From NCBI GenBank assembly GCA_020741775.1, contig DYYG01000047.1, positions 1 to 64,000 of the forward strand: DNA of 64,000 nucleotides, given 5' to 3'. Under the pieces are notes generated by a model that was given only the letters and a program-made list of their open reading frames with translations, did no database searches and was not told the origin of the DNA. Positions within the stretch are counted from its first letter, which is position 1; each line of letters opens with the position of its first letter. The translations under genes and the position numbers were made by a program. Below, piece after piece: positions 28,249 to 37,010 of this stretch. The DNA is from Methylorubrum populi. Lineage in GTDB: Bacteria; Pseudomonadota; Alphaproteobacteria; Rhizobiales; Beijerinckiaceae.

Positions 28249-28854
28249 ATGCATTACGAGGCCGCCCATCCCAGCCTGCCGCACAACCCGCTCAAGGCCG
28301 TGGTCGCCCCGCGACCCATCGGCTGGATCAGTGCCATGGACCGGGCGGGCCGGGTGAATCTCGCGCCCTACTCGTTCTTCAACGCGGTCGGCGGCGAGCC
28401 CGACATGGTGATGTTCTCCTCCTCCGGCCGCAAGGACGCGATGACCTTCGCGGAGGAAGGCGGCGAGTTCGTCTGCAGCCTCGCGACCTTCGACCTGCGC
28501 GAGGCGGTCAACGCCACCTCGGCGCCGCTGGAGCGGGGGGTGAGCGAGTTCGGCTTCGCCGGCCTGACACCGGCGCCCTCGCACCGGGTGCGCCCGCCGC
28601 GGGTCGCCGAATCGCCTGCGGCCATCGAGTGCAAATGGCTCCAAACCGTGCCGCTGGTGCCGCTGGGCGGCGGTGAGGCCGCGAATTTCATGGTGATCGG
28701 GCAGGTGGTCTCGATCTACATCGACGACCGCTTCATCAAGGACGGACGGGTCGATACCGGAGCCATGCGGCCGATCCTGCGCGGCGGCTATTTCGACTAC
28801 TTCACCACCGAAGCCGAGAACCGGTTCGAGCTGAAGCGGCCGAAGCGCGGTTGA
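28249..28854 (+). CDS. Flavin reductase-like FMN-binding split-barrel protein
   Basis: A 201-residue protein of the flavin-reductase-like family. The N-terminal NPLKAVVAPRPIGWIS and LAPYSFFNAVGGEPDMVMFSS segments bind FMN, and the C-terminal GQVVSIYIDD strand is conserved. It starts seven bases after the nitroreductase and is probably co-transcribed. Many members have undefined roles; a role in flavin supply or reduction of a small molecule is inferred. Confidence 0.85.
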   Translation: MHYEAAHPSLPHNPLKAVVAPRPIGWISAMDRAGRVNLAPYSFFNAVGGEPDMVMFSSSGRKDAMTFAEEGGEFVCSLATFDLREAVNATSAPLERGVSEFGFAGLTPAPSHRVRPPRVAESPAAIECKWLQTVPLVPLGGGEAANFMVIGQVVSIYIDDRFIKDGRVDTGAMRPILRGGYFDYFTTEAENRFELKRPKRG

Positions 28855-28866
28855 GTTGCTCCCGAA

Positions 28867-29394
28867 TCACACCAGCTCGAAGGCCGGCACATCCGCCGCC
28901 GCCGCGGCGAGGCGGATGAGACACCGGGCCTGATCGCCGGCAGGCCCGTCTCCCGGCACATGACCGTCGAGGCCGAGCCCCGCGAGCCGGGGGCTCGCCC
29001 CGACGAAGCTGCGCGCGTCGATGAGACCGAGGGGATGACGGATCGCGGCGAGGATCGTGCAGGCTCCATCGGGCAACCCCTGTACCGCCTCGCAGACGGC
29101 CAGCCGCGCCCCGAGGGCGGCGACGTCGCGGCCGGAGCGGGCATCGCGGAGCAGCAAGCCGTCCGGCCTCTCGACGAGCCCTCCGTCGAGCCCCGGATCC
29201 TCAGGACCGTCGAGGGCGAGATGGATCGTCCGGTCCGGCCAGCGCGCTCGAAGCTCCGCGAAGTGTCCAGGCGGGACAATCCCGGTGACCGCCAGCGCCT
29301 GCGCCCCGGCGGCCAGGGCCGCCTCGGCCGTGGTCGCATCCACCACCGCGACACGGCAAAGGGCGGAATCGGAACGGGGCGGCGCGGACGTCAT
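28867..29394 (-). CDS. HpcH/HpaI aldolase-like protein, probably degenerate
   Basis: A 175-residue soluble protein. The end resembles the second half of a CitE/HpcH-type TIM barrel: CTILAAIRHPLGLIDARSFVGASPRLAGLGL. In active enzymes a metal-binding glutamate stands where this has histidine (IRHP), and the ED motif is replaced by DGH. It is also about 100 residues shorter than the usual family length. It is likely inactive or a divergent relative. Convergent with the flavin reductase gene. Confidence 0.5.
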   Translation of the reverse strand: MTSAPPRSDSALCRVAVVDATTAEAALAAGAQALAVTGIVPPGHFAELRARWPDRTIHLALDGPEDPGLDGGLVERPDGLLLRDARSGRDVAALGARLAVCEAVQGLPDGACTILAAIRHPLGLIDARSFVGASPRLAGLGLDGHVPGDGPAGDQARCLIRLAAAAADVPAFELV

Positions 29395-29468
29395 TCAATC
29401 TTCCTTTACCATACGCGCAGGAAACTCACGCCTCACGGGGCCGAAGGACGGTCCCGTCGGGACGCGTC

Positions 29469-30617
29469 ATGTTCCTGTTCACCAATGCTCCCACCGCCAC
29501 CCGCGAGACGGCCGCCCCCGTGCGGACCGGAACCGCGAGCGGCGAGGTCGTGGATGCGATCCGCGAGGGGGCGCAGACCAGCGGCGTCGGCTTCGATTAC
29601 CTGCTCGCCACGGCCCAGCGCGAGTCGAGCCTCAACCCTTCGGCCAAGGCGAGCACCTCCTCGGCGACCGGCCTGTTCCAGTTCATCGAGCAGACCTGGC
29701 TCGGGGTGATGAAGAGCACCGGCCCCAAGCTCGGGCTCACCGCCTATGCCGATGCCATCACCACGGGCGCCGATGGCCGCTACACCGTGGCCGATCCGGC
29801 GACCCGGCAGGCGATCCTCGACCTGCGCCGCGATCCGAAGGTCTCGGCGACGCTGGCGGGAGCACTGACCCAGCGCAACGGCGAGGCCCTGGCGGGAGCC
29901 TTGGGCCGGGATCCGACGGCGGGCGATCTCTACGCGGCCCACGTTCTCGGAGCCAAGGGCGCGGCCACCCTGATCGCCTCGGCGCAGGCGAGCCCGGCCC
30001 GCGCCGCCGCCCTCGATCTGCCGGACGCGGCCTCCGCCAACCGGGGCCTGTTCTACGATCGCGCCGGGCGACCGCGCAGCTCATCCGAACTGTACGCGCT
30101 GCTGAGCCAAGCCACTTCGGGCCAAACCACTTCTGGCCAAGCCACATCGAGCCAAGTCACCTCAGGCACGGCGACGCCGGTCGCCACCGCGACGGCGGAG
30201 GCGAGCCCGCCGACCGCCTACGCTTCCCTGGAGGGCGGCCTCCGCTCCCTGTTCCAGACCGACCGGCGCCAGGGCGCGATCTCGGACGGCGTGGCCAAGC
30301 TGTGGCAGGACCGCGCCGCCGCCGGCACCGCAGCCCGCACCGCCCCGAGCTACTTCCCGCGCTCCGACGCCTCGGGCGACGCCGAGACATCGGCCCCGGC
30401 GACCGTTGCGGCCGTCTCCGCGACGGAGGCCGCTCCCACCGCCACGGCGATCCTCGTGCCGCTGCCACCGCGCCGGCCCGCCGGGCTGACGGGGAAGGCG
30501 ACCCCGACGACGACCTACATGGCCGGCCCAAATCCTGAACAGCCGACGGCTTCGGCGGTCCAGGCCAGAAGCTCGCTCTTCGATCCCTCCTCTTACCGAA
30601 TCAGGAACGGCTCATGA
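29469..30617 (+). CDS. Lytic transglycosylase-like protein with repetitive tail
   Basis: A 382-residue protein. Residues 20-110 form an SLT domain with the catalytic glutamate region LLATAQRESSLNPSAKA and SSATGLFQFIEQTWL. A tail from about residue 210 is rich in T, S, A and P and has a four-residue TSGQ-type repeat (SGQTTSGQATSSQVTSG; DNA 30108-30170, 12-base unit). No classical signal peptide is visible. It would cut peptidoglycan to let structures or the cell wall pass. The ATGA at its end overlaps the DUF2336 start by four bases. Confidence 0.78.
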   Translation: MFLFTNAPTATRETAAPVRTGTASGEVVDAIREGAQTSGVGFDYLLATAQRESSLNPSAKASTSSATGLFQFIEQTWLGVMKSTGPKLGLTAYADAITTGADGRYTVADPATRQAILDLRRDPKVSATLAGALTQRNGEALAGALGRDPTAGDLYAAHVLGAKGAATLIASAQASPARAAALDLPDAASANRGLFYDRAGRPRSSSELYALLSQATSGQTTSGQATSSQVTSGTATPVATATAEASPPTAYASLEGGLRSLFQTDRRQGAISDGVAKLWQDRAAAGTAARTAPSYFPRSDASGDAETSAPATVAAVSATEAAPTATAILVPLPPRRPAGLTGKATPTTTYMAGPNPEQPTASAVQARSSLFDPSSYRIRNGS

Positions 30618-32275
30618 TCCTCCGCCAGTTCCTCGCCCTCACCCAGAACGCTTCGTCCGAGCGGCGCGCCGAGGCCGCCGGCTCGCTGGCGCGGAGCTAC
30701 CTTCAAGGCAGGCTCGGGCCGGATGCGGCCTGGGAGGCCAAGACGGCGCTGCTCGCCCTGCTCGACGATCCCGCGCCGGCCGTCCGCCGGGCCCTGGCCG
30801 AGGTCTGCGCAGGCTCGGATCAGGCGCCGCGTCCGCTGATCGTGGCGCTCGCCTCGGACCAGCCGGACATCGCCTGCCTGGTGCTGGCGCGCTCGCCGGT
30901 GCTGATGGATGCCGACCTCGTGGATTGCGTCGCCATGGGCTGCGAGGAAACCCGGGCGGCGGTGGCCGGTCGGGTGGAGCTCTCGAAGCCGGTCGCCGCC
31001 GCCCTGGCGGAGGTAGGCGGCGTGCCCTCGCTCATCGCCCTCGCCACGAACCGGAGCGCGCGGATCGGCGTCGCCGCCCTGCTGCGCATGGTCGAGCGTC
31101 ACGGCGAAGAGGTCGAACTGCGCCAAGCCCTGCTCGCCCGGGACGACCTCGCCATCGAGGTGCGCCACACCATCGTCTCGCGCGTGGCCGAGCAGCTCTC
31201 GCGCCTCGGCCAGGATGCCGGCTGGATCAGCTCGGAACGGGGCGCGCGGGTTGCCCGCGAGGCCCGCGACGCCGCCGCCCTGGCCTTGAGCGACGAGGCC
31301 GGGGAAGCGGGTCTCGGCCGTCTCGTCGCCCATCTGCGGGTGCAGGAACAGCTCACCGCCGGCCTGATCCTGCGGGCGATCCTGTCGCTCCGCCTGCCCT
31401 TCGCCGAAGTCGCCCTGGCGGAGCTGAGCGGGCTCAGCCGCGCCCGCGTCGCCGGGATCATGCTCGAACCGCACGGGGCGGGATACGCCGCCCTGCATCG
31501 TCGGGCCGGGCTGCCCGCCATCCTGCTGCCGGCCATCCGCGCCGCGCTGAGCGTGTGGCGCGACGAAGCCGACCGCCGCAGCGGCGTCAGCGGGCCGCGG
31601 CTCGCCCGCTCGATGATCGAGGCGGCGCTGACCGCCTGCGAGGCGATGCCCTTCGCCGAGTCCCGCAGCCTGATGGCGCTGCTCGCCCGCTTCGAGGCCG
31701 AGGCGGCGCGCGACGAGGCCCGCATCCTCACCCATGAGCAGGCCGAGGCGCGGGCGCGGGAAATCTCGGGGGAAGAGCCCCCGGAGACGATACTGCTCGC
31801 CGCGCCGGAGCCCGCCGAGGCCCGCATCGACATCCCGGCCGAGGCCGCTCCCGCGACGTCGGTCACACCGGAGATCGTCGTCCCGACGGCCGAGCCGAGG
31901 CTGCCCGACGCCGCCACCGCTTGGCCGATCGCGCCCCGGCCCGAGGATCGCATTGGCGCGGCGGTCGTCGCGGCCGAGGCGACGCCCGACAGGGTGCCGG
32001 AATCGGCGGAAGCTGTGCTCGCCGGTCTCGCCGAGGAGCTCATGGCGCGGTTCCTGGCCGAGCGCGGTCAGGTTTCGGATCCGGCCCCGGTTCTCGCGTC
32101 CTTTCCGGCTCCGCTTCCGGCCCCGAAATCCGAGATCCAGCCCGAGATCCAGTCCGAGCCGCCGCGCGCCGCTCGGCCCCGCGCCATCGCCCTCGCGGTC
32201 GCCGCCGGGATGATCCCCGAGGAACTGGTGCTCAGCTACCGGGCGGATCGCGCGCGTCAGCGCCTCGCGGCCTGA
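30614..32275 (+). CDS. DUF2336 domain-containing protein
   Basis: A 553-residue soluble, helix-repeat protein. Residues 1-380 show HEAT-like leucine-rich pairs (AKTALLALLDDPAPAVRRALAEV, LIVALASDQPDIACLVLARSPVL) typical of DUF2336 proteins of alphaproteobacteria. The tail (about residues 390-530) is low-complexity, with P, E and A. It overlaps the transglycosylase stop by four bases (ATGA), so the pair is translationally coupled. Role unknown; coupling to a cell-wall enzyme hints at envelope work. Confidence 0.75.
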   Translation: MILRQFLALTQNASSERRAEAAGSLARSYLQGRLGPDAAWEAKTALLALLDDPAPAVRRALAEVCAGSDQAPRPLIVALASDQPDIACLVLARSPVLMDADLVDCVAMGCEETRAAVAGRVELSKPVAAALAEVGGVPSLIALATNRSARIGVAALLRMVERHGEEVELRQALLARDDLAIEVRHTIVSRVAEQLSRLGQDAGWISSERGARVAREARDAAALALSDEAGEAGLGRLVAHLRVQEQLTAGLILRAILSLRLPFAEVALAELSGLSRARVAGIMLEPHGAGYAALHRRAGLPAILLPAIRAALSVWRDEADRRSGVSGPRLARSMIEAALTACEAMPFAESRSLMALLARFEAEAARDEARILTHEQAEARAREISGEEPPETILLAAPEPAEARIDIPAEAAPATSVTPEIVVPTAEPRLPDAATAWPIAPRPEDRIGAAVVAAEATPDRVPESAEAVLAGLAEELMARFLAERGQVSDPAPVLASFPAPLPAPKSEIQPEIQSEPPRAARPRAIALAVAAGMIPEELVLSYRADRARQRLAA

Positions 32276-32871
32276 GGCCGGTCCGCTTCGGTCCAGGGCC
32301 GCATCGCCTGCGGCCCGACGAAATCGAGCGGTGACGCGCTATCCGCCGCCCGGCCGCGCATCGCCTCGGGCGATTCGGGAAAGCCGCTGCGGCTGCCGTA
32401 ATCGCGGCGGACCGGGCGGGACGGACGCAAGGGCGCCTGCGACAGGTTGCGGGCGCAGACCGCGTCGAGGGCGGTGACGCTGCCCAGCGCCATGAGCGCG
32501 ATCAGCGCATTGCCCCGGTTCGGATTGCCCTGCTCCAGGCCCGGCAACACCGTGGCGATGTCGACCGCATCCCCGCCGACGCGGCCCCAGATCCAGGGGG
32601 TCGGATCCTCCGTGCCGAGGATGCCGGCCCCGGTGACGATCTCCCTCAAACCGTAGCCGCGCAGGACCGGCGCGAGGCGCGGCATCCCGAGCCAGCGGGC
32701 GATGGCGCCGCCGCAGGCGATCTCGGCGACGCCGAGGCCGAGGGAGAACCAGCCGAGACCGCGGGCGAGCCCCTCCGTGGCCGGATCGGGCCTGCGCCGG
32801 GGATCGGGTGCGATCCGGTCGAGGGCGGCGGATTGCCAGTCCGACCGGCGGCGATCGCTGTCACGGGCCAT
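32257..32871 (-). CDS. Conserved membrane protein of unknown function
   Basis: A 204-residue protein with a charged N-terminus and about three hydrophobic segments: LARGLGWFSLGLGVAEIACGG, GLREIVTGAGILG and NALIALMALGSVTALDAVCA. The ATG at 32871 has GGGAGG six bases upstream, which decides it over 32883 or 32955. Its stop region overlaps the end of the DUF2336 gene by 19 bases tail to tail. It is preceded by the alcohol dehydrogenase on the same strand. I do not recognise a domain with certainty. Confidence 0.6.
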   Translation of the reverse strand: MARDSDRRRSDWQSAALDRIAPDPRRRPDPATEGLARGLGWFSLGLGVAEIACGGAIARWLGMPRLAPVLRGYGLREIVTGAGILGTEDPTPWIWGRVGGDAVDIATVLPGLEQGNPNRGNALIALMALGSVTALDAVCARNLSQAPLRPSRPVRRDYGSRSGFPESPEAMRGRAADSASPLDFVGPQAMRPWTEADRPQAARR

Positions 32872-32927
32872 GAAGCCTCCCATGAAGTCTCTGATGAAAC
32901 CTGCCCTGTCCGGGATCGGCTCGCCGC

Positions 32928-34100
32928 TCAGGGGCGCAGCACGACCTTGATGCAATTGTCCTTCTTGTCTCGGAAGGTCCGGTACAGTTCCGGGCCCTGC
33001 TCCAGGCCGGCCCGGTGGGTGATGACGAAGGAGGGATCGATCTGGCCGTCCTCGATCCGCCGCAGAAGGTCGTCGGTCCAGCGGTTCACATGGGTCTGGC
33101 CCGTGCGGATGGTCAGGCCCTTGTTCATCACCGCGCCCATCGGCACCTTGTCGATCAGGCCGCCATAGACGCCGGGAATCGAGAGGATGCCGGCGGGGCG
33201 GCAGACATAGATCATCTCCCGCAGCACCGAGGCGCGGTCGCTCTCCAGCATCATCGCCTGCTTCACCCGGTCGTAGACCTGCTCAAGGGCGCGGGGCGAA
33301 TGCGCCTCCATGCCGACCGCGTCGATGCATTTCTCCGGGCCCTTGCCGCCGGTCAGCTCGTTGAGGCGTTCGACCGGGCTCTCGACGCTATTGTCGATGG
33401 TGATGGCGCCGCCGGCCCGCGCCATGTCGAGGCGCTCCGGCACGCTGTCGATGCAGATCACTTGGCGGGCCCCGAGCAGGATCGCCGAGCGGACCGCCAT
33501 CTGCCCGACCGGGCCCGCGCCCCAGACCGCCACGGTGTCATGGGGCTGGATGTCGGCCTGGACCGCTGCCTGCCAGCCGGTGGGGAAGATGTCGCCGAGG
33601 AACAGCACCTGCTCGTCGGTCAATGAGTCCGGCACCTTGATATGCGTCCGGTCGGCGAAGGGCACGCGGACATATTCCGCCTGCCCGCCGGGATAGCCGC
33701 CGGTGAGATGGGAATAGCCGAACAGGCCGGCGGTGCCGTGACCGAATACCTTGGCGGCCATGCTCCTGTTGCGGTTCGAGCGTTCGCAGACCGAGAAGAA
33801 GCCGCGCTTGCACTGGTCGCACTCGCCGCAAATGATGGTGAAGGGGATGACGACCCGCTCGCCCTTCTTCAGGGCTCCGTTCACGCCCCGGCCGGTCTCG
33901 ACCACCTCGCCCATGAACTCGTGGCCCATGATGTCGCCCTTCTTCATCGCCGGGATGAAGTGGTCGTAGAGGTGGAGGTCCGAGCCGCAGATGGCGCAGG
34001 AGGTCACCCGGATGATGGCGTCGCGGTCATCCTCGATCTGCGGATCGGGAACCGTGTCGCAGCGGATATCCTGAGTACCGTGCCAGACGATGGCCCTCAT
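32928..34100 (-). CDS. Zinc-dependent alcohol dehydrogenase (glutathione-independent formaldehyde dehydrogenase-like)
   Basis: A 390-residue MDR dehydrogenase. Catalytic zinc ligands: CAICGSDLHLYDH and GHEFMGEV. Structural zinc: the cysteines in CGECDQCKRGFFSVCE. Cofactor fold: VWGAGPVGQMAVRSAILLGA. The long insert near KCIDAVGMEAHS and the overall length match the formaldehyde-dismutase/glutathione-independent group rather than classical ADH. Substrate unproven. The ATG at 34100 is preferred over the 28-residue upstream extension. Confidence 0.9.
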   Translation of the reverse strand: MRAIVWHGTQDIRCDTVPDPQIEDDRDAIIRVTSCAICGSDLHLYDHFIPAMKKGDIMGHEFMGEVVETGRGVNGALKKGERVVIPFTIICGECDQCKRGFFSVCERSNRNRSMAAKVFGHGTAGLFGYSHLTGGYPGGQAEYVRVPFADRTHIKVPDSLTDEQVLFLGDIFPTGWQAAVQADIQPHDTVAVWGAGPVGQMAVRSAILLGARQVICIDSVPERLDMARAGGAITIDNSVESPVERLNELTGGKGPEKCIDAVGMEAHSPRALEQVYDRVKQAMMLESDRASVLREMIYVCRPAGILSIPGVYGGLIDKVPMGAVMNKGLTIRTGQTHVNRWTDDLLRRIEDGQIDPSFVITHRAGLEQGPELYRTFRDKKDNCIKVVLRP

Positions 34101-34237
34101 CGGATCTCTCCCAACTGCTCTGGTTGCTTGAGCGGGTTTTCGGGATATCCGTGGGAGTAAGATTTTTGTTTCGCTCCCGAACAACGATATTTTGTTCTGC
34201 TTGCAATTGATAAATTTTGGCGATCACAGCGCGCGTC
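34101..34237 (-). promoter_or_regulatory. AT-rich promoter region of the alcohol dehydrogenase
   Basis: The region between the UdgX stop and the dehydrogenase start is strikingly AT-rich for this genome, especially 34148-34222 (ATTTTTGTTT, ATATTTTGTT, ATAAATTTTGG). It must contain the dehydrogenase promoter. No clear terminator stem was found. Confidence 0.4.
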
Positions 34238-35692
34238 TCACGCCGCCAGGGCGTTCGCCCGGCGCAGATCGTCGACGAAGGCACGATAGGCCGCTTCCTT
34301 GGCCGCTTCGTCGGGCAGGCGCAGCAGGTAGGAGGGGTGGACCGTGATGAAGCCCTGGAACGGCTTGCCGAACTCGGCCGGGCCGCGGGCGCGGGTGATC
34401 GGGATCTGCTTGCCGGTCAGCGCCAGCACCGCGGTGGCACCGAGCGCCACGACGAGTTGCGGTCCGACCAAGTCGAGTTCCTTGTCCAGCCACCAGCGGT
34501 AATGGCTCACCTCGCCGGCGGTCGGCTTCTCGTGGATGCGGCGCTTGCCGCGGAGCGTGAACTTGAAGTGCTTGACCGCATTGGTGAGATAGGCCTCACG
34601 CCGGTCGATCCCCGCCTCCTCCAGGGCACGGGAGAGCAATTGCCCCGCCGGCCCGACGAAGGGGCGCCCCTGCCGGTCCTCCTGATCGCCCGGCTGCTCG
34701 CCGACGAAGGCGATGCGCGCGCCCACCGGCCCTTCGCCGAGGACCGCCTGGGTCGCGCCGGGCACCAGCGGCTCCGAGCGGGCGATGACGGCGTTGAGGG
34801 CCTCCAGAGAATCCGGCTCGTCCTGCGCCATCTTGGCGACGGCGCGCACGGGATCGCGCTTCACCGGCATGGTCGGCTCCTTCTCGATCATCGCCTGCGC
34901 GCGGGCGCTCGCGGCCCGCACCAGGGCGGGAATCGCCGCCGTCTCCGGCATGTTCCGCCAGTACTTGCGGGGCATCTCGGCGCGCATGGCGTCGAGATTC
35001 AGCCGGGCCGGGTTGAAGGTGTTTTCGTAATAGTCGCGCCAGCCGGCCTCGAAGCTGTCCCCTTCCGGCGCATCCTCGCGGCGGCCGGGCGGGCCGAAGC
35101 TCAGCGTACCGTCCCAATGCGCCGAGCCCTCCGGCGTCAGGATCGACCAGTTCAGCGAGCGGAAGCGGTCGACGAAGAAGGGAGCCGCCGCCGCCAGGAT
35201 GTGATGGTCGGGCTCGAACCACGCCACGAAGCGTTCGGCCCCCTCCCCCGGCACCCGGCGGAAGCGCAGGAAGGCGTGCATCTTGTGCAGGTCGCGGCCA
35301 ATCGCCTTCCGCATCCGGTGCAGCCGGTGGACGAGGGGATCGCTCGCCACCTCCATCAGCGCCCGCTCACCCTGGAGAACCCGCCAGATCAGCGCGTAGA
35401 GCAGGCCGTAACGCTCCGGGTCGCGATGGGGCACCACCATCGGGATCAGGTCGGCCACCGCTCGCGGCAGACGCAGCGGCGCTCCCTCCGCCCGATCCAT
35501 GTCGATGCCGAACAGGCTCGGCGCCTCCGACTGCCAGACGACGGTCTCGGGCGGGATCCGTCCCGCAATCAGTCGGCGGACCGCGGCGCGGAAACCGTCG
35601 AGATCCGCTCCGGGCGCGAGGCTGACGACGTGGAGGCCACGGATCGCCCCTGCCTTCGTCGTGGGCGAACGGCTTTGCGCGGCACCGCTCAT
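34238..35692 (-). CDS. DUF4130 plus UdgX-type uracil-DNA glycosylase fusion
   Basis: A 484-residue fusion. Residues 1-270 are a DUF4130-type domain (TIGR03915, putative DNA metabolism protein). Residues 285-480 are a family-4-like uracil-DNA glycosylase with GEQPGDQED and a C-terminal TVHPSYLLRLPD. The loop KRRIHEKP is the mark of UdgX, in which the histidine forms a covalent bond to the DNA sugar after uracil removal. Its start overlaps the stop of the radical SAM gene by one base (TGATG). DNA damage repair or marking is likely. Confidence 0.9.
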   Translation of the reverse strand: MSGAAQSRSPTTKAGAIRGLHVVSLAPGADLDGFRAAVRRLIAGRIPPETVVWQSEAPSLFGIDMDRAEGAPLRLPRAVADLIPMVVPHRDPERYGLLYALIWRVLQGERALMEVASDPLVHRLHRMRKAIGRDLHKMHAFLRFRRVPGEGAERFVAWFEPDHHILAAAAPFFVDRFRSLNWSILTPEGSAHWDGTLSFGPPGRREDAPEGDSFEAGWRDYYENTFNPARLNLDAMRAEMPRKYWRNMPETAAIPALVRAASARAQAMIEKEPTMPVKRDPVRAVAKMAQDEPDSLEALNAVIARSEPLVPGATQAVLGEGPVGARIAFVGEQPGDQEDRQGRPFVGPAGQLLSRALEEAGIDRREAYLTNAVKHFKFTLRGKRRIHEKPTAGEVSHYRWWLDKELDLVGPQLVVALGATAVLALTGKQIPITRARGPAEFGKPFQGFITVHPSYLLRLPDEAAKEAAYRAFVDDLRRANALAA

Positions 35693-36921
35693 CAGAACAG
35701 GCTCAGCTGTTCCGCCGGCTCGGCGAGTTTCGCCCGCAGATCGAGCCGGTCGGTCAGGGTGGTCGGCCGGAAATCCTCGGCGATCAGGAAGGGGCGAGCG
35801 CGCTTCAGCCCGGAGGTCAACCGGGCGACATCGCCGAGGCGCAGCCGCCCGTGGCGGCGCGCCTTGACGATCGCATCCACCGCCCGCGCCCCGAGGCCGG
35901 GCACCCGCAACAGCATCTCCCGGTCGGCGCGGTTAACATCGACGGGGAAGCAATGCCGGTTCTTCAGGGCCCAGGCGAGCTTCGGATCGATGTCGAGGGA
36001 GAGCATCCCGCCCTCCGCCGCGCCGGCCACGTCGTCGGGGGAGAACTCGTAATACCGGATCAGCCAGTCGGCCTGGTACAGCCGGTGCTCGCGCCGCAGG
36101 GGCGGCGCCTGGGGCGGCAGATTGGCGGAGGCATCGGGGATCGGGCTGAAGGCCGAGTAATAGACCCGGCGCAAGCCGTAACTGCCGTAGAGCAGGGCAC
36201 TCTTGCGGATCAGCGCCTCGTCGGTGGTGGCGTCGGCGCCGACGATCACCTGGGTCGACTGACCGGCGGGGGAGAAGCGGCGGCGCTCCTCCTTGGCCTG
36301 CACGATGCGCTCGCCGATCTGGCCCATCGCGCTCTCGATCGCGGCGCCGTCCTTCTCCGGCGCGAGGCGGTTGAGGCTCGCCTCCGTCGGCAGTTCGAGA
36401 TTGATCGAGAGCCGGTCGGCATAGAGCCCCGCCTCCTCGATCAGCCAGGGGCTGGCCTCGGGGATCGACTTCAGGTGGATGTAGCCGCGAAATCCGTGGT
36501 CCCGCCGCAGCTTCTTGGCGACGCGGGTCAGCATCTCCATGGTGTAATCGGGCGAGCGGATAATGCCCGAAGACAAGAACAGGCCCTCGATATAGTTGCG
36601 CTTGTAGAACTCGACCGTCAGCGTCACCACCTCCTCGACGGAAAAGCGGGCGCGGGCGACGTTCGAGGAGCGCCGGTTCACGCAATAGGCGCAATCGAAC
36701 AGGCAGTAATTGGTCAGCAGGATCTTGAGCAGGGAGACGCAGCGCCCGTCCGGCGTATAGGCGTGGCAGATGCCGGCCCCGGTGGTCGAGCCGAGCCCGT
36801 CCGCGCCGGCCTTGCGCTTCGGCGCACCGGAGGAGGCGCAGGAGGCATCGTATTTGGCTGCGTCCGCGAGGATGCGCAGCTTGCGCGCGAGCTTGTCGTC
36901 CATCGAACGGAAGATGAACAT
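35692..36921 (-). CDS. Putative DNA modification/repair radical SAM protein
   Basis: A 409-residue radical SAM protein (TIGR03916-type). The 4Fe-4S motif is CLFDCAYC (CxxxCxxC) near residue 77 in the fragment LLTNYCLFDCAYCVNRRSS. A C-terminal helix-hairpin-helix (VDVNRADREMLLRVPGLGAR) suggests DNA binding. The family regularly sits next to UdgX/DUF4130 proteins, as here, with a one-base stop/start overlap. Its exact reaction is not known. Two starts compete: ATG 36921 and ATG 36903; the family often begins at the MDDKLARKL position (36903). Confidence 0.88.
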   Translation of the reverse strand: MFIFRSMDDKLARKLRILADAAKYDASCASSGAPKRKAGADGLGSTTGAGICHAYTPDGRCVSLLKILLTNYCLFDCAYCVNRRSSNVARARFSVEEVVTLTVEFYKRNYIEGLFLSSGIIRSPDYTMEMLTRVAKKLRRDHGFRGYIHLKSIPEASPWLIEEAGLYADRLSINLELPTEASLNRLAPEKDGAAIESAMGQIGERIVQAKEERRRFSPAGQSTQVIVGADATTDEALIRKSALLYGSYGLRRVYYSAFSPIPDASANLPPQAPPLRREHRLYQADWLIRYYEFSPDDVAGAAEGGMLSLDIDPKLAWALKNRHCFPVDVNRADREMLLRVPGLGARAVDAIVKARRHGRLRLGDVARLTSGLKRARPFLIAEDFRPTTLTDRLDLRAKLAEPAEQLSLF

Positions 36922-36963
36922 CGGCGCGCCGGGATCAATGCGGCGCGTTGGCTTGCACACCGC

Positions 36964-36991
36964 AAAACCGGCCCTCCCGCAGGAGGGCCGG
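36964..36991 (-). terminator. Terminator after the osmC-like gene
   Basis: CCGGCCCTCC (36968-36977) pairs perfectly with GGAGGGCCGG (36982-36991) around a four-base loop. On the minus strand it is followed by TTTTGCGG. It ends the OsmC transcript 20 bases after its stop and 43 bases before the radical SAM gene. Confidence 0.85.
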
Positions 36992-37010
36992 CGCGATCGA
37001 CCTCGACGGA

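Noticed and set aside
30108..30170. Short tandem repeat suspected as CRISPR-like
   Set aside because: A 12-base unit with no spacers, within a coding frame; it encodes the TSGQ repeat.
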